Positions 36,806 to 48,460 of a DNA stretch of 64,000 nucleotides are shown here, piece by piece. Source of the stretch: Paramecium sonneborni. Taxonomy: Eukaryota > Ciliophora > Oligohymenophorea > Peniculida > Parameciidae. Numbering within the stretch: position 1 is the stretch's first letter; each line of letters begins with the position of its first letter. Made by a program: the position numbers and the translations under genes. A model generated the notes under the pieces. It did no database searches and was not told where the DNA came from. It saw nothing but the letters and a program-made list of their open reading frames with translations. Location: NCBI GenBank assembly GCA_905182985.1, contig CAJJDN010000038.1, positions 572,440-636,439 on the forward strand. The letters are read 5' to 3'.

Positions 36806-37424
36806 ATGTTTATATAGGAGGAATTTATATCAAATTATTAGTTCATATTAGAATATGATACAAATATCATGTTAATTTCCTAGTTTATTTTTATGACTTT
36901 AATTTAGATTGGAATAACTTAAGTTAGACAAATGTATAAAGGTGAGAGGATTAGATTGATTGGATATAATTTGGATTTTGATTTGGTTCCCTCCTTTTTG
37001 AATGAACTACTAAATGAAATTGTTAATTAAAAAGATAATTTATTATATCTTTAAGATTAACAATTTTTTTTCATTTTTTTTGATAATTATATAGTAAATA
37101 AATTATTTAAACAAAATGTAAAGGCTTAACAATCAATCCAGATAAATACAATACGATATTGTAAATTAAATAAGTTAAAATTAGAGTTAGAGAAATTTAA
37201 ATGAAAATCTAAATTATGAAGATAATATAGAAAATAAAGCAATCAAGAGAGTATTCAAAATTGAATAATTAAAATTTTTAAAATTGTGTTAAAAAGATAG
37301 ACGATTATATAATGAAAAATAAGGACAAAAAGTAGAGATGGTTGAGGAGAGGTTTATATATGTGATTGGTTTGCTATATAAGTATTAATATTGGTTATTT
37401 ATATAAAAATACGGTACTTAATGA
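36806..37424 (+). CDS. Hypothetical protein, one frame break
   Basis: The first part (MFIQEEFISNYQFILEYDTN ... LKLELEKFK) is open to a TGA at 37202. A second frame immediately after continues as protein (NLNYEDNIENKAIKRVFKIE ... VEMVEERFIYVIGLLYKY) to a TGA at 37422-37424. A missed intron or one-base error near 37200 would join them, giving about 200 residues. No domain recognised. It ends 55 nt before the first trichocyst matrix protein gene. Confidence 0.45.
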
Positions 37425-37479
37425 TAATCTGTAATTAATTAGTTCATATATTCGTTTTTTAATAATTATTAAAACAAAA

Positions 37480-38632
37480 ATGAAATTAATCGTATTGATT
37501 GTGCTGATAGGAGCAGCTGTAGCAAGAGATGAATATTTCTTTGCTTAATTGAGAGATTCTGAATTTGGAAAAACAATTATATAGACATTACAAGTATAAT
37601 TGCTTTAAGAGCATCCTGCTGATACAGTTGTTCATCTGTTAAAACAAATGAAAGATGATCTCCTTAATGAACAGAGAGCTGAAGATGAAGATGTGTAAGG
37701 CGCATTATAAAGTTGCTAAACAGCTTCTTAAGCAGCAGCTGAAGTAATAACAGTTGCTAAGGAAAGAAAAGCAACAGCAGAAGAAAGATTACCTCTATTG
37801 TAATAAGAATAAAATGATAAGAAATAATAATTGTTAGATAAATAAGGAGAAGAGTAAAGAAACTTAGATAGAGTTAGTGTATTGCAAGAGGCTCGTAATG
37901 TTTAAAGAGTAAATATAATTTAATTAATGTTTAGGGTGAATATGAATAAAGAAGAGATGAATTAGTAGGATTGATTTCTGCCTTATAAGAAGCTAAATAA
38001 ATATTATCATAAGGAATTACAGCTTTGAAGAAAACAAGCTTTGCTGAATTAAAGAGTCATCATTAAAACTTTTTGAAATATTATCCCCACAAAAAAGGAT
38101 TCCACACAATGGTTAATATGTTATTAGAAGTGTTGTAAGATGAAGGAACATAAGAGAATGCAGCTTAAAAAGTAGTCAAAATTATTGATACTCTTGTTGA
38201 TAGCATTTTCTAAGTATAAAAAGAAGAAATGAAAGCAGATGATGGAAGAGAATTAGATTTTTAAACATAAAAAGAAAGATTACTTTTAGCAAATAGAAGA
38301 TTAGCTGGTAGTATTGCAGATTTGAATGCTCGTTATGAAGTATTGGGATAAAAGATCTTGGAAGTTAGAAATGATGTTGGTACTTAAGATGCTGTAATAA
38401 TATTATATGATTTTTAGGTTATTAACAATAAATAAACTGAAAAGGGAGATTGGGATCAAACTTGCAATGATACTGAGAAAGCTCATAGATAATAAACGGA
38501 TGCAAGGTAATAATAAATTATATTTTATTTAATAGAAATGTTTAACTTGAGATTATTGTTGAATGCATTGATATCTTTGAAACAAGATTCGACATGGAAA
38601 CTAAAAGCTATATTCAACGCTTAAGATTCTGA
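37480..38632 (+). CDS. Trichocyst matrix protein (TMP) 1
   Basis: 357 residues in four exons (introns 37909-37934, 38394-38417, 38507-38535; spliced length is a multiple of three). Signal peptide MKLIVLIVLIGAAVARD, then alternating charged helices rich in Glu, Gln and Ala, two similar halves, and conserved Cys residues (LQSCQTAS, DQTCNDTEKAH), as in Paramecium trichocyst matrix proteins. These are secretory-granule proteins, proteolytically processed and crystallised in the trichocyst, which expand on exocytosis. The second intron is 24 nt with no in-frame TGA. A second family member follows 47 nt downstream. Confidence 0.9.
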
Positions 38633-38679
38633 CAAATATTAATACCAATAAATAAAAACGGATTCTAATATATAAATAT

Positions 38680-39935
38680 ATGAAAATTTCGATTTTATTG
38701 TCTCTCCTCGTTTTAGGGTGTTTATCAATGGACTTCGATTAATAGATTGAAGAGTTGTAAAACTCTAATTTTGGATAAACAATTCTTTAAACAATAATGA
38801 TGGAGCTCTAAACTGAAGATCCAGTTGTGTCTAATCTTATTAATATGGTATAAGGAATTGAAACAACTCTTGAAAATGAATAGTAAAGGGATGATGATCG
38901 TATTGTTAGAATAAGATAAAATTGTGACATTGATATCACAACACTCAAAAATTAAATTAATCAAAATACTATTGCATCACTTGGTCTCAAGAGTCAACTC
39001 GATTCCTTAAATCCCTAAAAGGTCTAGGCTGTAGCAAGTTTGGAAAGAAAAAACAATGAAATTACTGAATTAAAGGCTGAGTTACAATATTAATCTCACA
39101 AGAGGGAAACTGAGACTTAGGCATATGAAACTATTTTAGATAATTTAGAATAAGCTTTATTTGGAGTTAATTAAGTGAAAGGATACTTCAATAGTTACTT
39201 AGATATTCTTGTTAAGAATAGAAAAAGATTTGAAAAACCATCATTTTTAGAAGAGTCTTATAGTTTCAAATATGAAGAATCTGAATAAGATGATTCGGAA
39301 TCAAGAGCATTTACATCTTTATCATAAGTAGCTTAAAAAGTCAATAAAATTAAGCATCATGTATATAAATAAATTATATATTTATAGGTTTAATTAGAAG
39401 GATATGCCACTATGCTCGAAATAATGAGTGAATTGGCATCTAAAGCAGCTGATGAACCTTCATAAGCTGAAGTCTTAACAAGAAAAGTTCTATCAATATT
39501 GAAATAAATAGAAAACTACATTCAATCAGAAAGAATTAGAGAAGATTAAGCTGAAGCTCTTAGATCTAGTAATTTTGATCTTTTAAAGACTCTTTTATCT
39601 GATCAACTTGTTTAGGCTAATTAAGATAAGACTTATATGGAAGGTATTAAATAGTTTTTAATAATTTTAGGTTTGGTTGCATCATTATCAAATAGAATTA
39701 CCTAGGGAACGAATGAAAAATTTGAAGTAGATTAAAAAGTGGCAATTAAAACAAAAGAATTAGAAAATAGATAAACTGATTGTAGACTTAAAAACAATGA
39801 ATATGAAAGTGATACTTAAAATAGGTATATAGAATTATATAAATTAGAATCAAATAAAAAAGAGTGGTTGTTGTTGCAGTAGATTTAATTTCATCCAAAT
39901 TAGGCTAGCTTAAGCGTAAATTGCTTGAAAATTGA
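38680..39935 (+). CDS. Trichocyst matrix-type protein (TMP) 2
   Basis: 392 residues in four exons (introns 39361-39387, 39644-39670, 39825-39847; spliced length is a multiple of three). Signal peptide MKISILLSLLVLGCLSMDFD, followed by long heptad-rich helices (TLENEQQRDDDRIVRIRQNC, LASKAADEPSQAEVLTRKVL) and an Asp-Cys near the C-terminus (RQTDCRLKNNE), fitting the TMP family. It is distantly related to its upstream neighbour and in tandem with it. Two of three introns are 27 nt and lack in-frame TGA. The last exon (VVAVDLISSKLGQLKRKLLE) is accepted because splicing restores a TMP-like end. Confidence 0.8.
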
Positions 39936-39985
39936 ATTATTATAAAATAGTGACATAATTAATTAAGAATAAATTTTTTCTAATT

Positions 39986-41997
39986 ATGTAATCTAAAGAT
40001 GAATACATAAGTTTACCAAAAGTATCAGCTAGCAACAATATTAATCAAGCAATTGATTTGCATTGGAGAAATATTACAGTAACAGTTTCTACGGTATAAA
40101 TCCTGTATTAATGATTAAAGAGAAATACTTAAAAGAGACCAAAAGTGACAGATCCTTTGTTAGATTAAAAAGATGGGAAAATAATTTTGAATGATGTTTC
40201 AGGATATGCAAAAGCAGGATAAATGACAGCAATAATGGGACCATCTGGTGCAGGTAAAACAACTTTGGTTGCTTTATTGAGCAAAAGATATAAACCAGGG
40301 CCAAATACAAATATAAGTGGAGATATTCTAGCAAATAATTGTAAATACAAAAGATTTAATGATTTTGGGGCATTTGTAATTTAAGATGATTTATTAATGG
40401 CCACGATGACTGTAAAAGGTATTAGATGTAAATGATTTTAGAAACACTTATGTTTGCAGCTAATATGAGATTAAAAGATAATTTAGCATTAAAATTGGCT
40501 AGAGTTGATTAAATCATCAAAGATTTAAATTTAAGAAGTTGTTAAAATACTTTGGTTGGAGATAATATCATAAAAGGAATATCTGGAGGAGAAAAAAAAA
40601 GAACGTCTATTGGGATGGAATTAATAAGTGATCCTCCAGTTTTGATATTGGATGAACCAACTTCAGGTTTAGATTCTTTTACTGCATTTATTTGTATGAA
40701 TATACTTAAAAAGATCACAATTAAGTATTTTAATTTTAATAAAATTAAGTTAAAAAAGGACAGTCATTTTTACAATACATTAGCCAAGTGTTGATATTTG
40801 TTAATTATTTGATAGATTAATCATCTTAAATAATGGAGAAACTATCTATTAAGGAGATTATAGTTTACTTTTGAATTATTGTAGATAAGTAAATTTAGAT
40901 ATAGATATTCATTCAACACCTTTAGATTCAATAATGAATAATCTTAATGAAAATTTTAATTTGGGTGTTAATAAGGTCACTAATGAAAATTATAGATTAT
41001 ATTTAGAATAAGATGTAGAGAAATTCTAATCTGAATATAATGAATATTAAAAAAGAAGAACTTAAACATCTTTTTGTTAAGAAATGAAATATCTAATGAA
41101 AAGATAATTTACTAATTATGTTAGAAGTCCTAATCTATTAAGAAGTAAAATATTTGGATCAGTCTTTATGTTATTATTTTTGGGATGGCTCTATTGGTAA
41201 GTAGGCAAAGATTAACCTTCTCAAGATGAAAATGTAAATATAGATGTTCTAAGCAAATATTTAAATAATATGAGAGGAGCCTGTTTTGTTTGTGGAACTT
41301 CAGCAATATTTTCTGCTTTAGGACCATTATTAATGTTATGTATAAATATTATTATACTTTAGTTCCTGTTGAAAGAAATATTTTTTTAAAAGAAGAGAAC
41401 TCAAAAATGTATAGAGTATCTTCATACTTTTTGAGTAAAGTTTGTTTAGAGGTTCCTATGAATGTAACAATTTAAATTCTATTTTCAATTGCATTATATG
41501 CTACGTTTGGTTTTATTTGGTAACTTGAAAATGTGATACTCTTTACTGTTATTAGTGTTTCAGTTTCATTAAGCGGAAATGGATTAGGAATGTATGGATT
41601 TTAATGTTATAATTAGATTTACTGGATGTTTATTTAAAGATGCTAAACAATCTGCTTCATTAGGTCCAATACTCTTGATTCCACTTTAAGTATTTAGTGG
41701 ATAATATGCAAATTTAGCTTCTATTCCTAAATTTATTAGTTGGGTTCAATATATATCAGTATAATATTCATTATTAAATAGCCATTTAAATACTTTTTAG
41801 AAGGATTTGGAAGGACTTAATTAAATGATGTTACTTTTCACTTAGATCCTACAGGAAGAGTTATATCTCCATGGGATTATTATGGAATGCATTTTGGAAT
41901 GTGGAATTGTGCAATCGTATTAATTTCTATAGCAGTTATGTTTCATGTTTTTGGTGGAGTCTTTTTAAAACTTTTAGTCAATAAAATAAATGTTTGA
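39986..41997 (+). CDS. ABCG-type half ABC transporter
   Basis: 621 residues in seven exons (introns 40094-40120, 40419-40441, 40725-40749, 41340-41362, 41592-41616, 41759-41781; spliced length is a multiple of three). N-terminal ATPase: Walker [11 protein letters not shown] near 76, signature ISGGEKKR near 181, Walker [13 protein letters not shown] near 205. C-terminal six-helix ABC2 membrane domain with ABCG landmarks ([42 protein letters not shown]). The nucleotide-domain-first order defines the WHITE/ABCG subfamily, which exports lipids or small hydrophobic compounds as dimers. It starts 50 nt after the trichocyst gene pair. Confidence 0.93.
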
Positions 41998-42083
41998 AAT
42001 TGAGTAATTTTAATATTTAAATTATCATATGGATCTAATTATATAGATTTGGTTAAAGTATAAAGTGTGATCATTTTATCATA

Positions 42084-42117
42084 AATATTATATATATATA
42101 TATATTTATATAATTAA
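42084..42117. repeat. AT dinucleotide tract upstream of coiled-coil gene
   Basis: A TATATA run just upstream of the ATG at 42118; a low-complexity intergenic tract. Confidence 0.6.
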
Positions 42118-42603
42118 ATGAGCAATGCCTTCAAATCAGCAGCTAATAATCTAACTAAAGGTGATCTTGGATAAACAGGATAAAGCTTTGGAGGATCTTA
42201 AAACCCTGCTTCTCTTAAAGGAAAATTAATGAGCTTAGAAGTATCAAACTCATTTATAGAAGGAAACAATTAAAGGCATTTAAGATGAAATGAATTTCCA
42301 TAAAAAAGAGGTCTAAATTTTAAAATCTGAAAAAGATACTCTTGAATCAGTCTTGAGTATGAAAACTTAAGATGTAAAAAAAACTTTAACAAATGAATTA
42401 ATGAGAATTGAGGAAGAAATGAAAAGGTACTACTATTTAATCATCATTTTAGACATTTTGCTCATTAAAAGGCTGAAAATTCTAGACTATAATAATAAAT
42501 AACAGCTTTAAAAGGAGAAAAAACTGCATTATAATAATAACTGCTTGGATTATAAAGAAGAATAGCAGAACTTGAATTACAAGTTGGTTAAGAATAAGCA
42601 TGA
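42118..42603 (+). CDS. Small coiled-coil protein, 146 residues
   Basis: Three exons (introns 42241-42259 and 42427-42452). Gly/Ser-rich head (GDLGQTGQSFGGSQNP), then continuous coiled coil (KETIKGIQDEMNFHKKEVQI, MRIEEEMKRHFAHQKAENSR, LGLQRRIAELELQVG). The regular, conserved-looking heptads suggest an axonemal or basal-body component, but I cannot name the family with confidence. The first intron is only 19 nt; without splicing it the frame hits TGA. Convergent with the HAD phosphatase gene, 12 nt between stops. Confidence 0.75.
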
Positions 42604-42615
42604 TTATTATCATAT

Positions 42616-43487
42616 TCATATATATAAATGATCACATACATAGGTCGTTTTTATATGTTCAGCTTATTCTTAGCTTGTAACACCTGTAGTTACTAAAATA
42701 GTATCTATTCCACAATTCCATCCAAATTCAATATCTGTTTCAGGATTATCTCCAATCATGACTATCTTAGATTTATCTTCAATATTATTTTGTTTCATTA
42801 TTATTTCTAGAGCTGTAGATGATGGTTTTCCTATCAGTAGAGATTTTTCTCCTGTTGCTCTCTCTAAAATTGCTTAAATGCATCCTCCTGCTGGCATCAA
42901 TCGATTCTATACTTTTATATAACTGTCAGGATTAGCAGCAACAAATTTACATCCCTTTTAAATACACAAACTTGCATAACAAAGCATATAGTAATTAAAT
43001 TATGGATTATGACCAGAAACTACACAATCAATATCTTCATCTGGTTTAATACTATTAAATATGTCATATGTAACATATTGATTATTTTTAAACTCTTCAG
43101 AGTCTTTTGTTTTTATTCCCTATGCTGATAATTCTTCTGTTATTCCAATCACTCCTAAATTAAAGGCTTTTTTATAATTATTCATCTTCAAATAAACTGC
43201 TGTTAAATATGAACTTGAATATATGTGATTCAAATCTGTTTTTATATCTATACCTGACAATATTTCAAAATAAGATTATCTGCTTTTCGTTGAATTATTT
43301 GTCAAAAAATATACTGATTTTCCTTTCTCAATTAAACTCTTTACTCCCTTAACTCCACTTTCTATAAATTATCCACCAGTCCACTTTTTTATTTAAATTA
43401 TATTTTTACTATCACACCATCCATATCAAAAATAAAATGGTCATATTTGTTAATTATATCTGTCACAGATTTAATTTTAATTGACAT
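42616..43487 (-). CDS. HAD-family phosphatase (PGP/PDXP, 4-nitrophenylphosphatase type)
   Basis: 281 residues in two exons (intron 43384-43409). HAD motif I FIFDMDGVIWTG (nucleophile and acid Asp), motif II FLTNNSTKSR, a C2-type cap with VVSGHNPQFNYYML, Lys of motif III in LIGKPS, and motif IV MIGDNPETDIEFG. This pattern identifies the phosphoglycolate/pyridoxal phosphatase group of C2-capped HAD enzymes, which hydrolyse small phosphometabolites such as 2-phosphoglycolate. Length and all four motifs are normal, so the enzyme should be active; exact substrate not predictable. Confidence 0.93.
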
Positions 43488-43511
43488 TATATTTAAAAAT
43501 AAAATAAATCA

Positions 43512-44277
43512 TCAATATTAAGATTATTGAGACTTTTCCATATGCTTGATAGTTGCATTAAAGTTTTTTATTGAATTACATATTCCAAACCTATTGCTAT
43601 TATCATCGTTTACTATTGATCTATCAATTCCTTCAGTTTATAATTTCACCTTCCTATTAGTATCTCTAAACAATTGAGGGGCACAATTTTTATGCACACT
43701 TTACTGTAATTATTATTGATTTTGCTGAGAATATTAACTAGACTATATTTATGATGCTTATTCTTTATATTATTTTAATTCTCTTTAACATTAACTAAGA
43801 TAAATAAATATTTTACATTAATTTTTATTCTAATTTTAATTTCTCTGTAATTTAAAATTCTAATTATTACTAAAATATTTCCTTATCTTTTTACTATTCA
43901 TTTTCTATTAATTGCAATAATTCTTTATCATTTTGTTCACTCATATAAAATTCTAAATCTTCCTTTAACTATTAAATTTCTTATTCGTATTATTGTTTTT
44001 GTTCAATAATTAATTTTTAGAAATGATTTTAAAGATTTTCCATTTCAACCTAATGCTATGCCTTTAATTCTCTAATTTATAGCATAAATTCTTTTTTAAA
44101 TTGCAACATTTATTATTTGCATTAACAAGATTGCTATTTATTTTTAAATAAATTTTCTTTTTCATTATCAGAGATAAATGATGATTAATCTTCTGATTCT
44201 CTAGTTTAATCTAATTCTCTCCTATTTTATTTTTAAAACAGTTTAATGGATTGCCATATTTCTTCCTTTTTCAACAT
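43512..44277 (-). CDS. Coiled-coil protein, 247 residues
   Basis: Two exons (intron 43795-43816). A CxC pair (QQSCQCKQQML) precedes a long Gln/Glu/Lys coiled coil (FKKEFMLQIRELKAQHQVEM, LQLIENEQQKDKEIFQQQLE) and a Ser/Asn-rich tail. No family recognised. It lies 24 nt downstream-side of the HAD gene start on the same strand. Function unknown; cytoskeletal by composition. Confidence 0.7.
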
Positions 44278-44399
44278 TGTCTGTTATTTTTAATTTAATT
44301 AATTCTGCTAACATAAAAATATCACTAAACAAGCTATTTTATATATCCTCATTCTCTATTTATCATTTTAAATAGATATATATCAAAATTTTCTTCTTT

Positions 44400-44830
44400 A
44401 ATATGGTTCCCTACTATTTTATAAATTTGTAATTTTCACTTTGGAATGCACTTTCTTTATTTTTTATTGTACTCTTCAAAAGTGTAAAAATTAACATTTT
44501 TTACAGTTACTAATTTTTTATTAACAATAAAATGTACAAATATTCAATCCTATAGTTTAATCATAAGAAATACACTCATTAAGTGATTTATTAGAAATAA
44601 GTTTTCCTATCAACCAGTAAAATATCATAGCCTAATAAATCATTAGCTGATTTTAAGGATTTTATTCATTAAATCTTAACAGTTTTCAAATGAAACTAGT
44701 TTTTTGTTTTTCAAACTTAACCATTAATTTCTTAAATGAATTCCAAATCATTTCTATCGTTCATAATTTATATAGCTCTTTTTAAGAAATTATAAGCTAT
44801 TTTTCCAAACTGAAATTAGAAGTAATAATA
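44400..44830 (-). pseudogene. Frame-broken gene fragment
   Basis: Protein-like pieces in different minus-strand frames: MNDRNDLEFIQEIN, SFENCQDLMNKILK, SANDLLGYDILLVDRKTYFQ and ECISYDQTIGLNIC. A 26-nt intron (GTTAAG...ACTAG) plus deletion of one A from an A-run would join the first three. It may be a decayed gene or sequencing error. No family recognised. Confidence 0.3.
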
Positions 44831-44877
44831 GATTAAATATTAATAAAGTATACAAGATATTCTATATATTTAATGTT

Positions 44878-45696
44878 TCAAACAATATTTAAAGGAAGAG
44901 CCTTAACTTTATATCCTGATCCTTCTTTTACTTTGCCAGCCGAAGAAACTCTTTGCTTATTTTAATTTTAATCTTGGTAAATATAATAGATTCCACCAAT
45001 AATCATGGTTATAAACAAACCAATGTATAATGATTTTCCATTTTTAAAATCTTCTGCTTTTTATTCTAAAGTTCTCCTATAATATATAAAAATATGGCTA
45101 CTCTTTCATATCTTCTTTTCTTTCCCAATATGATGTAGTTTCTGTAGGAACATGCAAAACATATTCAGACTTTTCTTTTTTGATATCATAATGCTTTTTA
45201 TATAAGTCATATGAAATATTCCAAGGACTATCTTCATCTACTTTTCGTTTGAAATAGTCAGGATTTCTGAAATATTGTTTTTCAAAATAATCAGAATATT
45301 CAGCTAAAATAGTAAGATTTTAATTTCAAACCTTCATTTTATCTAATATGTTCACTTTTAATATACATCTTCTTATTCTCCAAATGTTGGATTTCCTTAA
45401 AATTATTATCCTATAATTCCTGAATATTGTTAATAATAATAGATACCATTTTCTTAATCGTAATATTTTCTTTTTTCTGGATTAGACAATGTTTAATAAG
45501 CTTATTAGATTTCTCTGAATTTTTAAGGATCAATTGAGGTTTCTGGATTTGAATCTGGATGATACTTTTTGGCTAATTCAAAAAAAGAAGCCTTAATATC
45601 CTCTTAGGAAGCATCAGTTGAAACATTCAATATTTTGTAAAGACATTTAATTTAAGATGAGAATCTGTAGAGAGTTTTAATATATATTTTAATCAT
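44878..45696 (-). CDS. DnaJ (J-domain) protein with C-terminal membrane helix
   Basis: About 250 residues. A basic presequence-like N-terminus is followed by a J domain: LYKILNVSTDASQEDIKASF, the HPD triad in KKYHPDSNPE, and QQAYQTLSNPEKRKYYD. The C-terminus has a single membrane helix (LYIGLFITMIIGGIYYIY). J proteins stimulate Hsp70 ATPase; the presequence and anchor suggest a mitochondrial or ER membrane location. Introns 45420-45446 and 45077-45101 are clear. One further junction around 45330-45400, before ILAEYSDYFEKQYF, is unresolved because the spliced length is not a multiple of three. The ATG overlaps the TGA of the upstream MORN gene. Confidence 0.8.
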
Positions 45697-46415
45697 AATT
45701 TAAAATACTATCCTTAATTCCAAACACCCTTAATTATTTATTTACTTATAATGCATTCATATGTTAATTATCCATGTAACTATCCATTAGCAAATTCTCC
45801 AAAAACACAAGAACCATTAATCAATTCTAAAATACCTTCTCCATGAATTTTATCATTTTCAAATGCACCATTATAAACTTTCCAATATTATTTATCTGAT
45901 ATCTAACATGAAGGTATAATTTTATCATATGTTCTTCTTGTATAATATTCAACTCCATTTCCACTTTTTTTTCCAAGTTTCCATTCTCCCTCATATAAGA
46001 GAAGTCCTTCTCTGCTTAATGTTCCATTTCCATGCATAGTTCCTTTGAACCATTCTCCATTATACATTGTTCCATCTTCTAAATATGTTGTTATAACTTT
46101 TTTTGCTAATTAGCATGATTATTCTTAGACTGCTTTATTCCATAATTATTCAATTTCTGATCCTAAATCACTTCTAGGAGATGGAACAATAACTTTATAT
46201 ATATCTTCTTATTTTTATGGAGTCATTTGATTTGATATTTCAGGAATTTAAATTGGAACTATCTCGGATTCACCATCAGATTAATCTTCTTATTTGAATT
46301 TTATTAGGCTTCTCGGCTCATTATTTTCTTTTTCTCCAAATATTCTTGGTTTTCTTCTATTAGGCTATTATTCACTATTTGAATTGTTACTGTTAGATGA
46401 AACAATATTACCCAT
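45693..46415 (-). CDS. MORN-repeat protein
   Basis: 240 residues, intron-free. A Ser/Asn/Glu-rich N-terminal half is followed by MORN repeats (TMYNGEWFKGTMHGNGTL, LLYEGEWKLGKKSGNGVEYY, VYNGAFENDKIHGEGILE, VFGEFANGQLHGQLTYE). MGN at the N-terminus fits a myristoylation signal. MORN repeats bind phospholipids or organise membrane-cytoskeleton junctions, common in ciliate cortex and cilia. Its stop codon overlaps the DnaJ start codon, and its start is 11 nt from the start of the divergent neighbour. Confidence 0.9.
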
Positions 46416-46426
46416 TTAATTAATTT

Positions 46427-47407
46427 ATGTTAAAGTCTAAAGAAAGTAAAGAAGCTGAAATTTATGAATGTTTAAGTAGAGATGGTACATCTTATCTTAA
46501 ATAATTAAGAATCTTTCATTATAAATGATATAAAAAATCTAGGTCCATGGCATAAATATGGAGGTAGTATACATTAAGAACTTTAAAGAATATCCTAATT
46601 ACAATTAGGAAAATCGATATCAGAACATCATAATGATAAGATGATTAATTCCACCAGATCAATCTTTAAAATGCAATCAGGTAGAAGGTTTTCATAAGAC
46701 ATTATTAAACAAACATAATTTTCCCTTGATGAAAAATTTGTTAAATCAACATCTATACAACAAGAGTCAAAAAGCAGAACACAATTATTTAAATAGTTTA
46801 GATCACCTAAACTTAAAGATAGTTCTCTTATAACTACTAAATAGGAGGAAACTTAGACTATTAATATTAAATAGGAGAAAACTAATGTAGGCTTTTTTGT
46901 TTAATGCTATCCAAATAAAAACAAATTTGAAAGATCTAAATTGTTTAATTTTTAAACCTCGAAAGAATACTTTGAAGTAAAATAATATTTATTATTTAAG
47001 AGAAAATTGCATTGAAAATGATGTATGGTCTTAATAGAGATTAAATTGTTGATACTAGTAAAACAGCTAATTCAAATCAAATATTTATTAAATAATCAGA
47101 ATAACAAGGAAGGAATTCATAATCAAGAGGAGCTCCTAAAACAGTAGGCAGAAACTATTTTTATAAGAAAGAACTCAAATTTCATAGCAATAATGTTTCT
47201 CAAATAAATCTTAATAAAACAATCAATAACTCTATTAATTCCTTATTAAATCAACCATAAAATATTAGTAAGACAACAATTCCATTTCATAAGATTATTA
47301 ACAAAAAAACTGTTATTTCATTTGCATCCTAAAATTAATTATTGGAAAAGCAGTATTAGTAATCACAACTTTAATATAATAAAATATAAAGGATGGTTAG
47401 CAGTTGA
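46427..47407 (+). CDS. Hypothetical protein, 309 residues
   Basis: Three exons (introns 46485-46509 and 46977-47002; spliced length is a multiple of three, and without the first the frame ends at a TGA). Polar, Ser/Gln/Lys-rich and probably disordered, with basic patches (SIFKMQSGRRFSQD, PKTVGRNYFYKKELKFH). The N-terminus has NDIKNLGPWHKYGGS. No domain recognised. It shares an 11-nt intergenic space with the MORN gene and is convergent with SF-assemblin (76 nt between stops). Confidence 0.7.
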
Positions 47408-47483
47408 ACTGAACGATAATTGTATTAAAATCTTTTGCAAATTATATGTAGATTCCCATTTTAAATTTATTTATATATTGTTA

Positions 47484-48377
47484 TCAAAATGATCTGAAAT
47501 TCTTATCTATTTTAATGCAAGCATCTTCTAATAATTTAAGTAATGCTTCAGTAGTTGCTTCTCTTTCTCTTCTTTCAAAATTAATATCTTATTGTAATTT
47601 GCCATGTACATCTTCAATCATTCTGAATATTTTTCCTTAAGTCTCTTCTCTTACTTTCTTTTCAACCAACAATTAATCTGAAAACTTGTTAATCTCACTA
47701 TCAATTTATTCAGATAATGATTCAGCTGATTCTTCCCTATTATTATATTACATTAAATATACCGTGATCTTCTTTCTTAATCTAATTAATTTTTAACAAC
47801 CTAAATTTATTATAAGACCTCAGATATTTTAGCTTAGCTTCTGTCTTCATATTAATGAGTATTTCTAGTGATTGTTAGAGTTATTTATGCAAAACGTTCA
47901 TCAACTTGCTTCTACAACTTTGTTTCTCCTTGAGCTCTAATATTTCTTTCTTATTCAAATGAGAGTGCAATATTATCTGATAATGTTCTAAAATCTTTCT
48001 CTTTTTTATCATCAAACGCCTAAGGAATATGGTTATCTATTATATACTTCTCTATCTGATTTTTGATTATGTGCTTGATCTTATAGTTTTAAGACAGAAT
48101 CTTTAATGACTTTAAATCTTTATTCATCTTTTGGTTTTTCAGAAGCTAATACATCTTCTATAATTTTGATTCGTTCTTCTAATACTTCCCTTTTTTCTAG
48201 TTTATCTTTATCTATTCCATTTTGAATGTGATTCCATTTATCTGATAGCAATTTAATTCGCTATCTCGATGGGGAATCAAGATCCTAACTCAAATAGTTA
48301 ATGGTTGATCTTTAAGGACTTGATAGTTAGGATTTAGTAAGTTTGGAAGTCGTTAATTTTGATGTCTAAAGAAGCAT
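47484..48377 (-). CDS. SF-assemblin
   Basis: 279 residues in three exons (introns 48020-48047 and 47737-47762; spliced length is a multiple of three). Non-helical Ser/Thr-rich head (LTTSKLTKSQLSSPQRST), then a rod of regular coiled coil (ERNIRAQGETKLQKQVDERF) ending in the family C-terminus (GKIFRMIEDVHGKLQQDINF ... EALLKLLEDACIKIDK). SF-assemblins build the striated fibres attached to flagellar and ciliary basal bodies. Length is normal for the family. Confidence 0.92.
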
Positions 48378-48460
48378 ATAATATTTTTAATTAAATTTAT
48401 TTACGATTTATCAATAATAACATTACCCCTATAAAATGTTAATAATATATATAATATTAA

